Origin: DASTFY01 sp963829955 | Lineage (GTDB): Bacteria; Actinomycetota; Acidimicrobiia; Acidimicrobiales; Ilumatobacteraceae | NCBI GenBank assembly: GCA_963829955.1 | Contig: CAWHKS010000019.1 | Location: forward strand, 248,001-312,000 | Reading direction: 5' to 3' | Length of the DNA stretch: 64,000 nt | Part shown: piece by piece, positions 34,827 to 43,124 of the stretch | How positions within the stretch are numbered: the first letter of the stretch is position 1 | Layout of the letters: the number at the start of each line of letters is the position of its first letter | Notes under the pieces: generated by a model | What the model was told of the DNA's origin: nothing | Database searches by the model: none | Seen by the model: the letters and a program-made list of their open reading frames with translations, nothing else | Program-made: the position numbers and the translations under genes

Positions 34827-35456
34827 ATGCTCACCGATCGTCCGAGCCCTCGTCGTCGGCGTCAACGCGTCCGGCACGCCCTCGCCGGCGTCACTGCGCT
34901 GGCTCTCCTGCTCGTCACGTCTTCCCCCGCTCCCGCGTCGGCGCGCACGCGCCCCTACCTGCTCGGTGACTCGGTCGTCGCGTGGTCCGAAGCGGCGATC
35001 GAGAACAGGCTCGGTCACACGGGGCTGGTGATCGATGCGCTCGCCTGCCGGGGCGCGGTGGCCAGCTGCGTCGTGCCCGGACAAGGGACGAGGCCGCCCA
35101 GCGGGCTCAGCACGATCAAGTCGCAACGCGGTCGCCTCGGCGACCTCGTGATCATCGAACTGGGTTACAACGACCGGCCGCAACGGCGGGCCATCGACCG
35201 CGTGATGCAGGAGCTGCGGGACCAGGGGGTGAGCCGAGTGGCGTGGATCAACCTGAGCGAACGCCGCTCGGGCTATCGGGACACGAACCGGGCCCTGATG
35301 GCCGCGTCCCTGCGCTGGTCCGAGCTGCGGGTGCTGGACTGGCGCTCGTACAGCGCCGGCCGGGGCTCGTGGTTCATCGACGGCGTCCATCTGACGTCGA
35401 AGGGGAAGCAGGCGTTCGCCCACTTCCTGGCCCAGTCGATCGCCCGCCTGGGCTGA
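34827..35456 (+). CDS. Secreted SGNH-hydrolase-like protein 1
   Basis: A 209-residue exported protein. The basic N-terminus and a hydrophobic helix (residues about 19-37, LAGVTALALLLVTSSPAP) form a signal peptide ending near ASA. SGNH blocks are present: LLGDSVVAW (block I serine), IIELGYNDR (block III, G and N) and FIDGVHLTSKG (block V, DxxH). The protein is short for a GDSL esterase. The substrate is unknown; acyl esters of wall polymers are typical of the family. It is followed by a paralogue at 35561. Confidence 0.82.
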   Translation: MLTDRPSPRRRRQRVRHALAGVTALALLLVTSSPAPASARTRPYLLGDSVVAWSEAAIENRLGHTGLVIDALACRGAVASCVVPGQGTRPPSGLSTIKSQRGRLGDLVIIELGYNDRPQRRAIDRVMQELRDQGVSRVAWINLSERRSGYRDTNRALMAASLRWSELRVLDWRSYSAGRGSWFIDGVHLTSKGKQAFAHFLAQSIARLG

Positions 35457-35560
35457 TCTGGCGCGAGTTCCACCGCGCTCCGTCGTGATCGGGGCGCTGC
35501 GGAGGGATGAGGAGGCCGTTCGGGTGTGGCCTCGGGCAGCGTCGGGTACCGGCGTCTACC

Positions 35561-36379
35561 ATGCCCCAAATGCGCCTGAAGGCACGACGGGCGGCGCTTT
35601 TGACGATCCTGAGCCTGGCTGTTCTCGCCGCTGCTCCGGCCTGCGTCCCTCCCAGCAACCAGCCCCACGTCACCCTGATCGGTGACTCGACCATGGCCGC
35701 GATGGTCTGGTACGACAACTCGGGGGCCACTCACTCTCAGAACGTCCTGCGCGCGAAGTACAGCGTGAACATCCAGGCGGAGTCGTGCCGCCGGCTGACC
35801 GCTCCCAGCTGTCGAGGCCGGTTCGGGTACGCGCCGTCCAACACGCTGGACGTCCTGCGAGCGCACCGTGGCCGCCTCGGCGAGGCCGTGGTGATCATGG
35901 CCGGCTACGACGACGTCAACATCGGCGACGCGATCGGCCAGATCATGGCCGAGACGAGGGCACAGGGCGTCAAGCACGTCATCTGGCTGACGTTCCCGCT
36001 CAACGTCCCGTACGTGCTGCCCGGCGGCTTCCCAGCCCGCAACCTGTACGCGCAGCACAACACCGCGCTGTACCTGTGGTCGCTCAACCAGCCCACGATG
36101 CACCTGGCCGACTGGAACAACTACAGCCGCGGGCACCCCGAGTGGTTCGGCCGGGACGGCATCCACCTGACTCCGGCCGGGACGATGGCCCTGGCGGGAT
36201 TCATCAAGGCGCAGCTCGACACGTACGTGAAGCCGGTGCCGCCGCCGAAGCCGGCCAAGCCCGCTACCCCGCCGACCACCGCGGTTGCGACGACGACCAC
36301 GTCGACGACGACCACGTCGACGACGACCACCACCTCCACGGTCCCCGACTCGACGACCACGACCACCACGGTCGTCTGA
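35561..36379 (+). CDS. Secreted SGNH-hydrolase-like protein 2 with Thr-rich tail
   Basis: A 272-residue exported protein. The signal or lipoprotein-type N-terminus is LLTILSLAVLAAAPAC. Block I is TLIGDSTMAAM and block V is FGRDGIHLTPAG. Block III reads MAGYDD, with Asp where the Asn of SGNH would be, so the oxyanion hole may be altered. After residue about 223 comes a proline/lysine linker and a tail of threonine repeats encoded by 15-base tandem repeats (36286-36330), a likely spacer in the cell wall. The ATG at 35561 is chosen over 35507 because it sits directly before the signal sequence. Confidence 0.8.
   Translation: MPQMRLKARRAALLTILSLAVLAAAPACVPPSNQPHVTLIGDSTMAAMVWYDNSGATHSQNVLRAKYSVNIQAESCRRLTAPSCRGRFGYAPSNTLDVLRAHRGRLGEAVVIMAGYDDVNIGDAIGQIMAETRAQGVKHVIWLTFPLNVPYVLPGGFPARNLYAQHNTALYLWSLNQPTMHLADWNNYSRGHPEWFGRDGIHLTPAGTMALAGFIKAQLDTYVKPVPPPKPAKPATPPTTAVATTTTSTTTTSTTTTTSTVPDSTTTTTTVV
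36286..36330 (+). repeat. 15-bp tandem repeat coding for Thr-rich tail
   Basis: Three copies of GTCGACGACGACCAC (the first with TGC in place of GTC) lie in the 3' part of the second SGNH gene and encode S/A-T-T-T-T units. It is in-frame microrepetition and not a CRISPR or mobile element. Confidence 0.8.
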
Positions 36380-36394
36380 CGGCCGAGCTCACCG

Positions 36395-37246
36395 TCAGGG
36401 CAGGCGGTAGACGCCGCCCTCGCTGACCGCCAAGCCGTCGCGCAGGAGCGTCGACGCCACCCGCTCGGCCCGTGCCGGGTCGTCGGGCCAGCCCATCACG
36501 CCGGCCAGGCGGTCCCGCTCGACGCTGCCCGCAGATGCGCCGACGGCGAGGGCCCGCATGAGCCGGCCGCGACCCTGGCGGTCAGAACCCTCGAACGTGG
36601 TCTGGCGGCTCGCCGTGTGGGCCGAGCCCGCGGCCGGATCGGGCGGGGCCCGGCCCGCCCGCCGCCACGAGCAGCCACGGGCGAGTGGGCACGATTCGCA
36701 GCGCGGGCGCCCTGCCGCGCACACCGTGGCACCCAGGTCGAGGAGCGACTGGTTCCACGCCCAGGCCCGGCCGGCCGGCAGCATCCCGTCGGCCAGGGCC
36801 TGGACCTCGGCCGGGCGGAGTGGGTGGCCCTGCCACCGGGCCAAGGTACGGGCGACGTTGGTGTCAACCACGGCGGCATCGGCCTCGAAGGCGAAGGCCA
36901 GCACCGCCCGGGCCGTGTACGGGCCGATGCCCGGCAACCGCCGGAGCCCCTCGACCGTCGACGGGAAACGGCCGCCGAGCTCGTCCGCCACGACCCGCGC
37001 CGCGGCGTGCAGACGGAGAGCCCGGCTGTTGTAGCCGAGCCCGCTCCACCAACGGAGGACCTCCCCGGCCGGGACGTCAGCACAGGACCGGACCGTGGGG
37101 AAGCGCTGGATGAAGTCGAGATAGCGGGGCACGACCCGAGCCACCTGCGTCTGCTGCAGCATCGTCTCCGACACGAGGACGGCCCACGGGTCACGCGTCC
37201 GCCGCCACGGCAGGTCGCGCCGCACCTCTTCTCCCCAAGCCAGCAC
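36395..37246 (-). CDS. mutY: A/G-specific adenine glycosylase MutY
   Basis: This base-excision repair enzyme removes adenine opposite 8-oxoguanine. The 283-residue product has LPWRRTRDPWAVLVSETMLQ, then QTQVARV (catalytic Glu in SETMLQQTQ), and the helix-hairpin-helix RLPGIGPYTARAVLAFAF. The catalytic Asp is in AVVDTNVAR, and the 4Fe-4S loop has CX6CX2CX5C spacing (CAAGRPRCESCPLARGC). It has the short actinobacterial form with a reduced C-terminal NUDIX-like part. The frame is open far upstream; GTG 37246 (VLAWGEEVRRDLPW) is chosen because it starts after the neighbouring gene and matches the family N-terminus. Confidence 0.9.
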   Translation of the reverse strand: MLAWGEEVRRDLPWRRTRDPWAVLVSETMLQQTQVARVVPRYLDFIQRFPTVRSCADVPAGEVLRWWSGLGYNSRALRLHAAARVVADELGGRFPSTVEGLRRLPGIGPYTARAVLAFAFEADAAVVDTNVARTLARWQGHPLRPAEVQALADGMLPAGRAWAWNQSLLDLGATVCAAGRPRCESCPLARGCSWRRAGRAPPDPAAGSAHTASRQTTFEGSDRQGRGRLMRALAVGASAGSVERDRLAGVMGWPDDPARAERVASTLLRDGLAVSEGGVYRLP

Positions 37247-37293
37247 CCTGGCCTGATCAGCCTGGCCAGGCTGGTCGGCGGTGGAGAGGACGC

Positions 37294-37809
37294 TCAGGCC
37301 CAGACGTCCTGCCCGTCGTACGGGCGCCGCCGGGCGGGAGCGTGGTCGGCCTTCCACACCATCACCTTGCGACGGAAGAAGCACACCTCCTGCCCGTCCT
37401 GGTTGAAGCCCTTTGTCTCGACGGTCACGATCCCCCGGTCGTCGCGCGAGCGCGACGGTTGCACGTCGATGACCTTCGTCTCTGCGTAGATCGTGTCGCC
37501 GTGGAAGGTGGGGTGCTTGTGCTGGAGCGTCTCGACCTCGAGGTTGGCGATCGCCGCGCCGCTGACGTCGGGCACGCTCATGCCGAGCACGAGCGAGTAG
37601 ACGAGGTTGCCCACGACAACGTTCCGTCCGTGCACGGTCTCGTGCTCCGCGAACCACGAGTTGGTGTGCAGCGGATGGTGATTCATCGTGATCATGCAGA
37701 AGAGGTGATCATCGGCTTCGGTGATGGTCTTGCCCGGCCAGTGGCGGTACACGTCACCGATGGTGAAGTCCTCCAGGTACCGGCCGAAGGGACGCTCGTG
37801 AGCGGTCAT
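37294..37809 (-). CDS. MaoC-family (R)-enoyl-CoA hydratase-like protein
   Basis: A 171-residue hotdog-fold protein of the MaoC dehydratase family. The catalytic-type motif TITEADDHLFCMITMNHHPL replaces the usual D-x4-H hydratase dyad with ITEAD...NHHPLHTN. FHGDTIYAETKVIDVQPSRS and IVTVETKGFNQDGQEV are family strands. Related proteins act on mesaconyl-CoA or other enoyl-CoAs; the substrate is not assignable. It overlaps the upstream membrane-protein gene by ATGA. Confidence 0.87.
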   Translation of the reverse strand: MTAHERPFGRYLEDFTIGDVYRHWPGKTITEADDHLFCMITMNHHPLHTNSWFAEHETVHGRNVVVGNLVYSLVLGMSVPDVSGAAIANLEVETLQHKHPTFHGDTIYAETKVIDVQPSRSRDDRGIVTVETKGFNQDGQEVCFFRRKVMVWKADHAPARRRPYDGQDVWA

Positions 37810-39029
37810 CCCGGCGACGCTAGATCGTCCTGCGAGGTTCCGTCCCGGTCGCCGTCGCTCCCGTCGCCGTCCCGTTCCAGGGGGACGGTCGGATCGGTCG
37901 GGCGGTGGCCGTAGCGCTCGGCCCACTCGAGCCCGCTCTCGAAGACCTCGGTCTCCTCCTTGGCCAGCACGCGGAAGCGCTCGAGGCGGTCCCTCCGGGC
38001 GATCGACCACGGCCCGACCCGCAGGCTGAGGTAGGCCAGTCCGCCGAGGAGGATGGGCAGCCAGTACTGGGCGACGCGGTAGCTGATGACGCCGAGGATG
38101 GCGACGCTGCGGCTCAACCCGAAGCCCACCAACGTCGGGATGTAGATGCCCTCCACGATCCCGAGGCCACCAGGCGTGATGGGCACGCTGGCGAAGATGT
38201 TGGCCAGGCCGAAGGCGACGATCAGTCCGTCGAGCGGCACGCTCCCGCCGAAGGCGCGCAGGAACACCCACAAGGACGCGGCGTCGAACAGCCAGTTGGC
38301 CGAGGCCCACCCGATGACCGAGCTGAGCAGCTTGGGATCGGAGACCAACTCCCGCAGGCGACCGGCGATCTGGCGGACGAACTTGGCCGCCCGGTCCTCG
38401 TCGAAGTGGAACCGGCGGGCCAGCGAGCGCAGGACCCGCTCGGCGCGGGCCTGCCCCTTCAGGAGCCCGATGACGAGCACCAACATGAGGATCACGACGA
38501 CCACGCCGATGATGGCGGCCGTCCCGTAGAACGGGTTGACGCCGCGCAGCGGGATCGACACGAGGAGAGCGGTCCAGAAGATGACGTTGAGCACCATGGC
38601 CGATGCCAGACCCGCCGTGGCCAGGGCGAAACCGGCGTCAGGGCCGTCGACCCCCGAGACGGTCAAGAGGCGGTAACCGAGGGCCGACCCGGCCGCGCTG
38701 CCCCCGGGGACCACACTGGCCAGGGCTCTCGTCGAGAGCTGGATGCGGAACATGCGCCCGATCGATACGCGGTGCCTGGGGAGCGCGGCGCGGGTGAGCA
38801 TCGAATAGCTACCGAGGGCGCAGAGCTGCAGGGAGAAACCGAGCAGGAGGAGGGCGGGGTTGACCTTCTGGAGGTCGTCGAGGGCCCGCCGGAAGCCAGG
38901 GATCAGCGGCAGGATGAAGAAGTAGAAGACGAAGAAGATCGCGACGATCTTCAGGGCGTTACGGGCCACCTTGTTCCGCCACCACCGTGAGGAGGCGGCC
39001 GGAGCGGCGGCAGCCGCGGCGTCCGACAT
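37806..39029 (-). CDS. LPG_synthase_TM (UPF0104) integral membrane protein
   Basis: A 407-residue multi-spanning membrane protein of the lysylphosphatidylglycerol synthase TM family (flippase-like part of MprF). Around eight helices are visible, including IVAIFFVFYFFILPLIPGF, AALPRHRVSIGRMFRIQLST, the conserved ASVVPGGSAAGSALGYRLL, and the C-terminal SVPITPGGLGIVEGIYIPTL. No soluble synthase domain is fused, so a flippase or permease role is more likely than aminoacyl transfer. The charged tail (DGDGSDGDRDGTSQDD) is unusual. The GTGA/ATGA overlap couples it to the MaoC gene. Confidence 0.87.
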   Translation of the reverse strand: MSDAAAAAAPAASSRWWRNKVARNALKIVAIFFVFYFFILPLIPGFRRALDDLQKVNPALLLLGFSLQLCALGSYSMLTRAALPRHRVSIGRMFRIQLSTRALASVVPGGSAAGSALGYRLLTVSGVDGPDAGFALATAGLASAMVLNVIFWTALLVSIPLRGVNPFYGTAAIIGVVVVILMLVLVIGLLKGQARAERVLRSLARRFHFDEDRAAKFVRQIAGRLRELVSDPKLLSSVIGWASANWLFDAASLWVFLRAFGGSVPLDGLIVAFGLANIFASVPITPGGLGIVEGIYIPTLVGFGLSRSVAILGVISYRVAQYWLPILLGGLAYLSLRVGPWSIARRDRLERFRVLAKEETEVFESGLEWAERYGHRPTDPTVPLERDGDGSDGDRDGTSQDDLASPG

Positions 39030-39094
39030 CCCCTCCTTGCTAGCCGATCTCCCTCACCCGAGAGGCGATCCGGGCGGGTTTCGGGGCGGACGCC

Positions 39095-39451
39095 TCAACC
39101 GAGACCGGTGCGGGTGTACTCGACGACGGCGGTGAGCTGCTCGGGTGTGAGGGTGTCCGCGAAGCCGGGCATGGACCCCCGTCCCTCGGAGACGACGGCG
39201 ATCTGGTCCGCGGCGTCCGGGAACCGGCCGACGGCTACGCCAGCACCGAGCGCGGGACCGAAGCTGCCGCCGCCGTCCTCGCCGTGACAGGACGCGCACC
39301 GGGTGGAGTAGAGGGTGGCGCCCTCGTCCTGGGTTCCGGCCGCCGGGACGGGCGTGGGCTGGGCGGGCTCGTTGACGAAGAGCAGGATCACGAAGGCGGC
39401 GACCACCACCGCGGTGACGATCTGGACGATGTGCACGACGCGGTCCAGCAC
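39095..39451 (-). CDS. Membrane-anchored small c-type cytochrome
   Basis: A 118-residue protein. The N-terminal membrane helix (IVQIVTAVVVAAFVILLFVN) is followed by a Pro/Ala linker. A single-haem domain has CASCHGEDGGGSFGPALG (CXXCH plus the usual glycine loop) and the axial methionine in RGSMPGFADTLTPEQ. It acts in electron transfer outside the cytoplasmic membrane. The start is seven bases after the stop of the DUF6529-like gene, so the two form a likely complex. Confidence 0.88.
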   Translation of the reverse strand: MLDRVVHIVQIVTAVVVAAFVILLFVNEPAQPTPVPAAGTQDEGATLYSTRCASCHGEDGGGSFGPALGAGVAVGRFPDAADQIAVVSEGRGSMPGFADTLTPEQLTAVVEYTRTGLG

Positions 39452-39458
39452 GGCGACC

Positions 39459-40065
39459 TCAGAAGCTCGGGAAGCCGACGTTGTCGAAGAACCACAGCGA
39501 GCTGGTCAGCCAGAGCACCACGAGGGAGGCGAACAGCACTCCCCCGACGACCGGCAGGGCCCATCCGGGGAGCCGGGCCGAGCGCACGCACAGCACCTTG
39601 GTCACGAACGCGCCGTAGAACACGCAGCCCAGCACCGAGTGGACGTAGCGCCGCGTGCTGTCAGTCTGGAAGCCGAGCGACCACAGGCAGTGGTACGCGA
39701 CCGGCAGGGTGACGAGCAGGGCGAGGGTGCCGCACAGCCGGTGAGTGGGGCCGACCCAGGCGGGCGCCGGAGACCGCCCGAGCTTGCCATACATGCGGCC
39801 AGCGAGGACCACCTGGACGATCCCCAGGAGCAGCGCCACGGTCGCCAGCCAGGCCTTCATGTTGAGGGTGCCGCTGAACCACAGGGTGAAGAGCGCCTGG
39901 CCGGCCGGCTCGTGCTGCCGTCCGTAGGCCCCCAACGCCAGCCGCGACGGCCGCACCTGCCAGCACCGCCCACAACAACGCCGCGTTGGCGCGGCCGGTG
40001 TCCGTTCGCGCTGCCGGGCGGCAGGTCCATCGGCCGATTGAACGCCACCTCAGTTGCGGATGCAA
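39459..40065 (-). CDS. DUF6529-like four-helix membrane protein, probable b-haem partner of the cytochrome c (frameshift near 39942)
   Basis: The certain part (from about 39940 down) reads LALGAYGRQHEPAGQALFTL, then LNMKAWLATVALLLGIVQVV, HRLCGTLALLVTLPVAYHCL and YVHSVLGCVFYGAFVTKVL. Histidines placed in facing helices suggest haem b ligation. The first helix, ALLWAVLAGAAVA, is read one frame over. Dropping one G at about 39942 joins it as AAVALALGAYG. The N-terminal start is unclear: TTG 40065 is the only in-frame candidate before the helix and has no ribosome site. The protein is immediately upstream of the cytochrome c gene. Confidence 0.65.
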
Positions 40066-40098
40066 GCATCCCGTCGTGGGCGGCCTCTACGAGCGGCC

Positions 40099-41475
40099 TC
40101 AGCCCCCCGGCACTGGGGCCGATGTGGCTGGCAACCGGAAGCCGACGGCGGCCCCGACGACCCGACCGGCGGCGTCGCTGTCCGTGAGGTTGCGGGCCCA
40201 CACCTGGCCGCCGTGCCGCTCGACGATCTGGCGCACGATGGCCAGCCCCAGTCCCGAGCCCGGCGCCGTCCGGGCCGTCGTCGCCCGGTAGAAGCGATCG
40301 AACACGAGCGGTTGATCGGCCGGATCGATGCCCGGCCCACGATCCCGCACCTCGACGCTCGTGCCGTCGACCACCACGTCGACCGGACTTCCCTGGTCGG
40401 CGTGCTTCAGCGCGTTGTCGACGAGGTTGCCGATGGCCCGCTCGAGCATCCGCGGCCGTGCGGTGAGCGCGGCCGAGCCGGTCCGCGTCACCGTCACCGT
40501 GCGACCGGTGCGGCGGCGGGCCCGGGCGGCGACGACCTCGGCCAACTCACCCAGATCGATGGTCTCCAGCGCGTCGTCCGTCGACGCACGGTCGGTGGCC
40601 AACTCGACGAGCTCGTTGGCGAGGTCCGACAGCTCGCGGGTCTCGACGTCGAGGTCGCGCAACACCGCCGCCCGCTCGGCCTCGGGCAGGTCCGGGGCCC
40701 TTTGCAGCAGCTCCACGTTCGTGCGCAGCGTGGTCAGCGGCGTCCGCAGTTCGTGGCTGGCGTCCTCCACGAGACGCTGCTGTTGTGCACGGGACGTGGC
40801 GAGCGCGCCGACCATCGTGCTCAGGCTGCGGGCCAGGCTGCCCACCTCGCCCGGACCGTCGGTTGGGAGGGGCGTGCTGAGGTCGTTCGTCGCCGCGATG
40901 CCCTCCGCAGCGTCGCGCAGCCGTCGCACCGGCCGCACGATCCGCCCCGCCAGCACCCAACCCAGGCCGGCGGCCACGGCCACACCGACAAGCGTCAGGA
41001 CCATCAACCGCAGCCGGAGGCGGTCCAGCGTCTCCTCCTGTTCGGACAGGTCGCGGGCGATCTGCAGGGCGACGCCCTCTCGCCACGGGATCGTGATCTG
41101 GCGATAGGACCTCTCGTCGTCGGACACGGACCGCAACAGGTAATCGCCGCTCGCGCCGGCGACCGCCAGGTCCTCGTCGTCGACGGGCAGCGCCGGACCG
41201 CCTTCGATGCACGACAGGACGCGGCCGTCGTAGAGGACCAGTTGGGCCGCGGCCGCCGGCTGCACCGATCCCGCCGACGGGCACCGTGGGTACGGGCGAC
41301 GGTCGCGGGCCCGGCGGCCCAGGGCGTCGAGCGTCCTCGCCCGCGCCAGGAGCGTCTCGTCCACGCTGTCCCGGAGCTGCCGGGACGTGGTGACGTACGC
41401 ACCGGTCGCGCACAGCGCACCGACCAGCGCGGCCACCGCGGCGAGGCCGAGCGCGATGCGCCAGCGCAGGCTCAT
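40099..41475 (-). CDS. Two-component sensor histidine kinase (MprB-like)
   Basis: A 458-residue membrane kinase. The first helix is at residues 5-27 and a sensor domain (about 28-150) contains two cysteines. The second helix is LMVLTLVGVAVAAGLGWVLA, followed by HAMP. The H-box is EDASHELRTPLTTLRTN with the phospho-accepting His, the N-box is AIGNLVDNALKHAD, and G-boxes are DRGPGIDP and GSGLGLAIVRQI. Its start overlaps the response regulator stop by ATGA, so they form one operon. Confidence 0.94.
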   Translation of the reverse strand: MSLRWRIALGLAAVAALVGALCATGAYVTTSRQLRDSVDETLLARARTLDALGRRARDRRPYPRCPSAGSVQPAAAAQLVLYDGRVLSCIEGGPALPVDDEDLAVAGASGDYLLRSVSDDERSYRQITIPWREGVALQIARDLSEQEETLDRLRLRLMVLTLVGVAVAAGLGWVLAGRIVRPVRRLRDAAEGIAATNDLSTPLPTDGPGEVGSLARSLSTMVGALATSRAQQQRLVEDASHELRTPLTTLRTNVELLQRAPDLPEAERAAVLRDLDVETRELSDLANELVELATDRASTDDALETIDLGELAEVVAARARRRTGRTVTVTRTGSAALTARPRMLERAIGNLVDNALKHADQGSPVDVVVDGTSVEVRDRGPGIDPADQPLVFDRFYRATTARTAPGSGLGLAIVRQIVERHGGQVWARNLTDSDAAGRVVGAAVGFRLPATSAPVPGG

Positions 41476-42171
41476 GACATCCTCAGGACGTAGCCGATGC
41501 CGCGCACGGTGTGCAGCAGACGGGGCTCACCGCCCTCCTCGGTCTTGCGCCTCAGATAGCCGACGTAGACGTCGAGCGAGCGCGACCCTGTCTCGAAGTC
41601 GTAGCCCCAGATGCGGTCGTAGATCGTCTCGCGCTCCAGCACGAGGGAGGCGTTGCGCATGAACAGCTCGAGCAGGTCGAACTCGGTCTTCGTCAGCTCC
41701 ACGGCGCGCTCGCCGCGGCGGGCCAGCCGACGCCGGACGTCCAACACGAGGTCGCCCACCTGCAGGACGTCCTCGTCGTCGTCCTCGGGCACCGTCCGGC
41801 GGACCAGCGCGGCGTAGCCGGGCCAGGAGCTCGTCCAGTGCGAACGGCTTCACCAGGTAGTCGTCGGCGCCGGCGTCGAGCCCTGCCACGCGGTCGGCCA
41901 CCTCGTGGCACGCGGTCAGCATGAGGATCGGCAGGTGGCGGTACCGCTCCCGCAGCCGGCGACAGGCGGTCAGTCCGTCGACGACGGGCATCATCACGTC
42001 GAGGACGACGACGTCCGGCACCTGCTCGGCCACCGCCTCGAGGGCCAGCGCACCGTCGCGCACCGCGTGGACGTCGTAGCCCTCGAAGCGCAGCACGCGC
42101 TCGAGCGACTCCCGCAACCCGCGGTCATCTTCGGCCACGAGGACCCGTCGCCCACCACCGTTGTCGGCCAC
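41472..42171 (-). CDS. OmpR-family response regulator (one-base frameshift near 41811)
   Basis: A regulator of about 232 residues. The receiver domain starts RRVLVAEDDRGLRESLERVL, has the phospho-acceptor Asp in VVVLDVMMPVVDG, and the lysine of DYLVKPFALDELLARL. After that the frame breaks. Removing one base at 41811-41812 gives RALVRRTVPEDDDEDVLQVG and the winged-helix output domain VELTKTEFDLLELFMRN, then SLDVYVGYLRRKTE and VRGIGYVLRMS. The 700-base length is one over a multiple of three. GTG 42171 begins VADNGGGRRVLV. The divergent secreted-protein gene may be a target. Confidence 0.9.
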
Positions 42172-42201
42172 GACGCGGACCCTACGGCCCGCGGGCAAGA
42201 C

Positions 42202-42268
42202 GCCCGTAAGAGCAGGCGCCGACCGTCTTACGACCTTCTTGCGCCCGGTCGGTCCCACCCTTACGGGC
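42202..42268. promoter_or_regulatory. Inverted CTTAC/GTAAG elements between response regulator and secreted protein
   Basis: The 164-base divergent region holds GCCCGTAAG (42202-42210) and its exact reverse complement CTTACGGGC (42260-42268). A further CTTAC lies at 42227-42231. Spaced repeats of this kind are typical binding sites for OmpR-type dimers. They may control both the two-component operon and the gene at 42335. Confidence 0.4.
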
Positions 42269-42334
42269 CCTCGCGACGATGCGCAGCACATCGGAACGTC
42301 CACCGTGACGTCCACGACGAAGGAGCTACCCCTC

Positions 42335-43009
42335 ATGAAGAAGCAACTCGGGCTGGCGGCGCTCGGACTCGCCGGGCTCACCGCAGGAGCGGGTGCAGGC
42401 CTGGTGCTCACCGGCGGGAGCGGCAGCGCAGTCGCCCAGACCTCACCCACTGCCCCCGACACCACGGCGCCCGACACGACCGACGGCGAGACGCCGGATC
42501 GGAGCAGCTGGGCTCAGCAGGCGCTGGCGCCCCTGGTCGAGGACGGCACGATCACCCAGGCCCAGGCGGATGCCGTGATCGCCGCGCTCAAGGAAGCACG
42601 CCCCGACCGTGGGCCGGGCCGTGGTGGGCACGGGGGCTTCGGCCGCGGGCGCGTCAACCTGGAGGCCGCCGCCGAGGCGCTGGGGGTGACCACCGAGGAG
42701 CTCCGCACCCAACTGCGGGACGGCCAGACCATCGCCGAGATCGCCGAGGCCGAAGGCGTCGACATCGAGGCCGTCAAGGCCGCCATGCTCGCGGCCTTCC
42801 GCTCCCGCCAGCAGGAGCTCGTCACGGCCGAACGGCTGACCCAGGACCAGGCCGACGCCAACACCGCGGCCTTCGAGGAGCGCTTGGACGAGCTGGTGAA
42901 CAAGTCCTTCACCGGACGCCGCGACGATGCCGACGACGCGGACGATGACGGTGAGGAGGCCGCGACGACCGACGCACCGACCACCGAGGCGCCGAGTACC
43001 ACGGGCTGA
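42335..43009 (+). CDS. Secreted acidic protein with tandem helical repeats, divergent from the two-component system
   Basis: A 224-residue exported protein of unknown function. The signal peptide is MKKQLGLAALGLAGLTAGAG to about residue 33 (cleavage near AVAQ). The mature part has three short repeated helical hairpins (LVEDGTITQAQADAVIAAL; VNLEAAAEALGVTTEEL; RLTQDQADANTAAFEERLDE), interrupted by a Gly/Arg-rich stretch (RPDRGPGRGGHGGFGRGR) and ending in an acidic/Thr tail. AAGGAGCT precedes the ATG. Its gene is divergent from the sensor-regulator pair, a layout seen for envelope-stress targets. That relation is inferred. Confidence 0.8.
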   Translation: MKKQLGLAALGLAGLTAGAGAGLVLTGGSGSAVAQTSPTAPDTTAPDTTDGETPDRSSWAQQALAPLVEDGTITQAQADAVIAALKEARPDRGPGRGGHGGFGRGRVNLEAAAEALGVTTEELRTQLRDGQTIAEIAEAEGVDIEAVKAAMLAAFRSRQQELVTAERLTQDQADANTAAFEERLDELVNKSFTGRRDDADDADDDGEEAATTDAPTTEAPSTTG

Positions 43010-43023
43010 GCCACCTCCCCGAC

Positions 43024-43074
43024 CGTTCTGGTCAGCCGGAGTCGCGCCGAGCGCGATGAAGGCTGACCAGAACG
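43024..43074 (+). terminator. Strong 14-bp stem-loop after the secreted-protein gene
   Basis: CGTTCTGGTCAGCC (43024-43037) pairs perfectly with GGCTGACCAGAACG (43061-43074) around a 23-base loop, starting 15 bases after the stop at 43009. No T-run follows, as is common in high-GC actinobacteria. It overlaps a potential ATG (43056) of the next gene, which argues that the next gene starts further downstream. Confidence 0.6.
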
Positions 43075-43124
43075 CGTCGGACGCCCTTCGCTACTCTTGG
43101 CGCCGCCATGGCGCAGAGCCCTCC

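Noticed and set aside
36286..36330. Possible short CRISPR-like repeats
   Set aside because: Directly adjoining 15-bp units in frame within a gene, with no spacers.
40054..41493. A 479-codon plus-strand open frame opposite the sensor kinase
   Set aside because: The minus-strand frame has complete histidine-kinase boxes.
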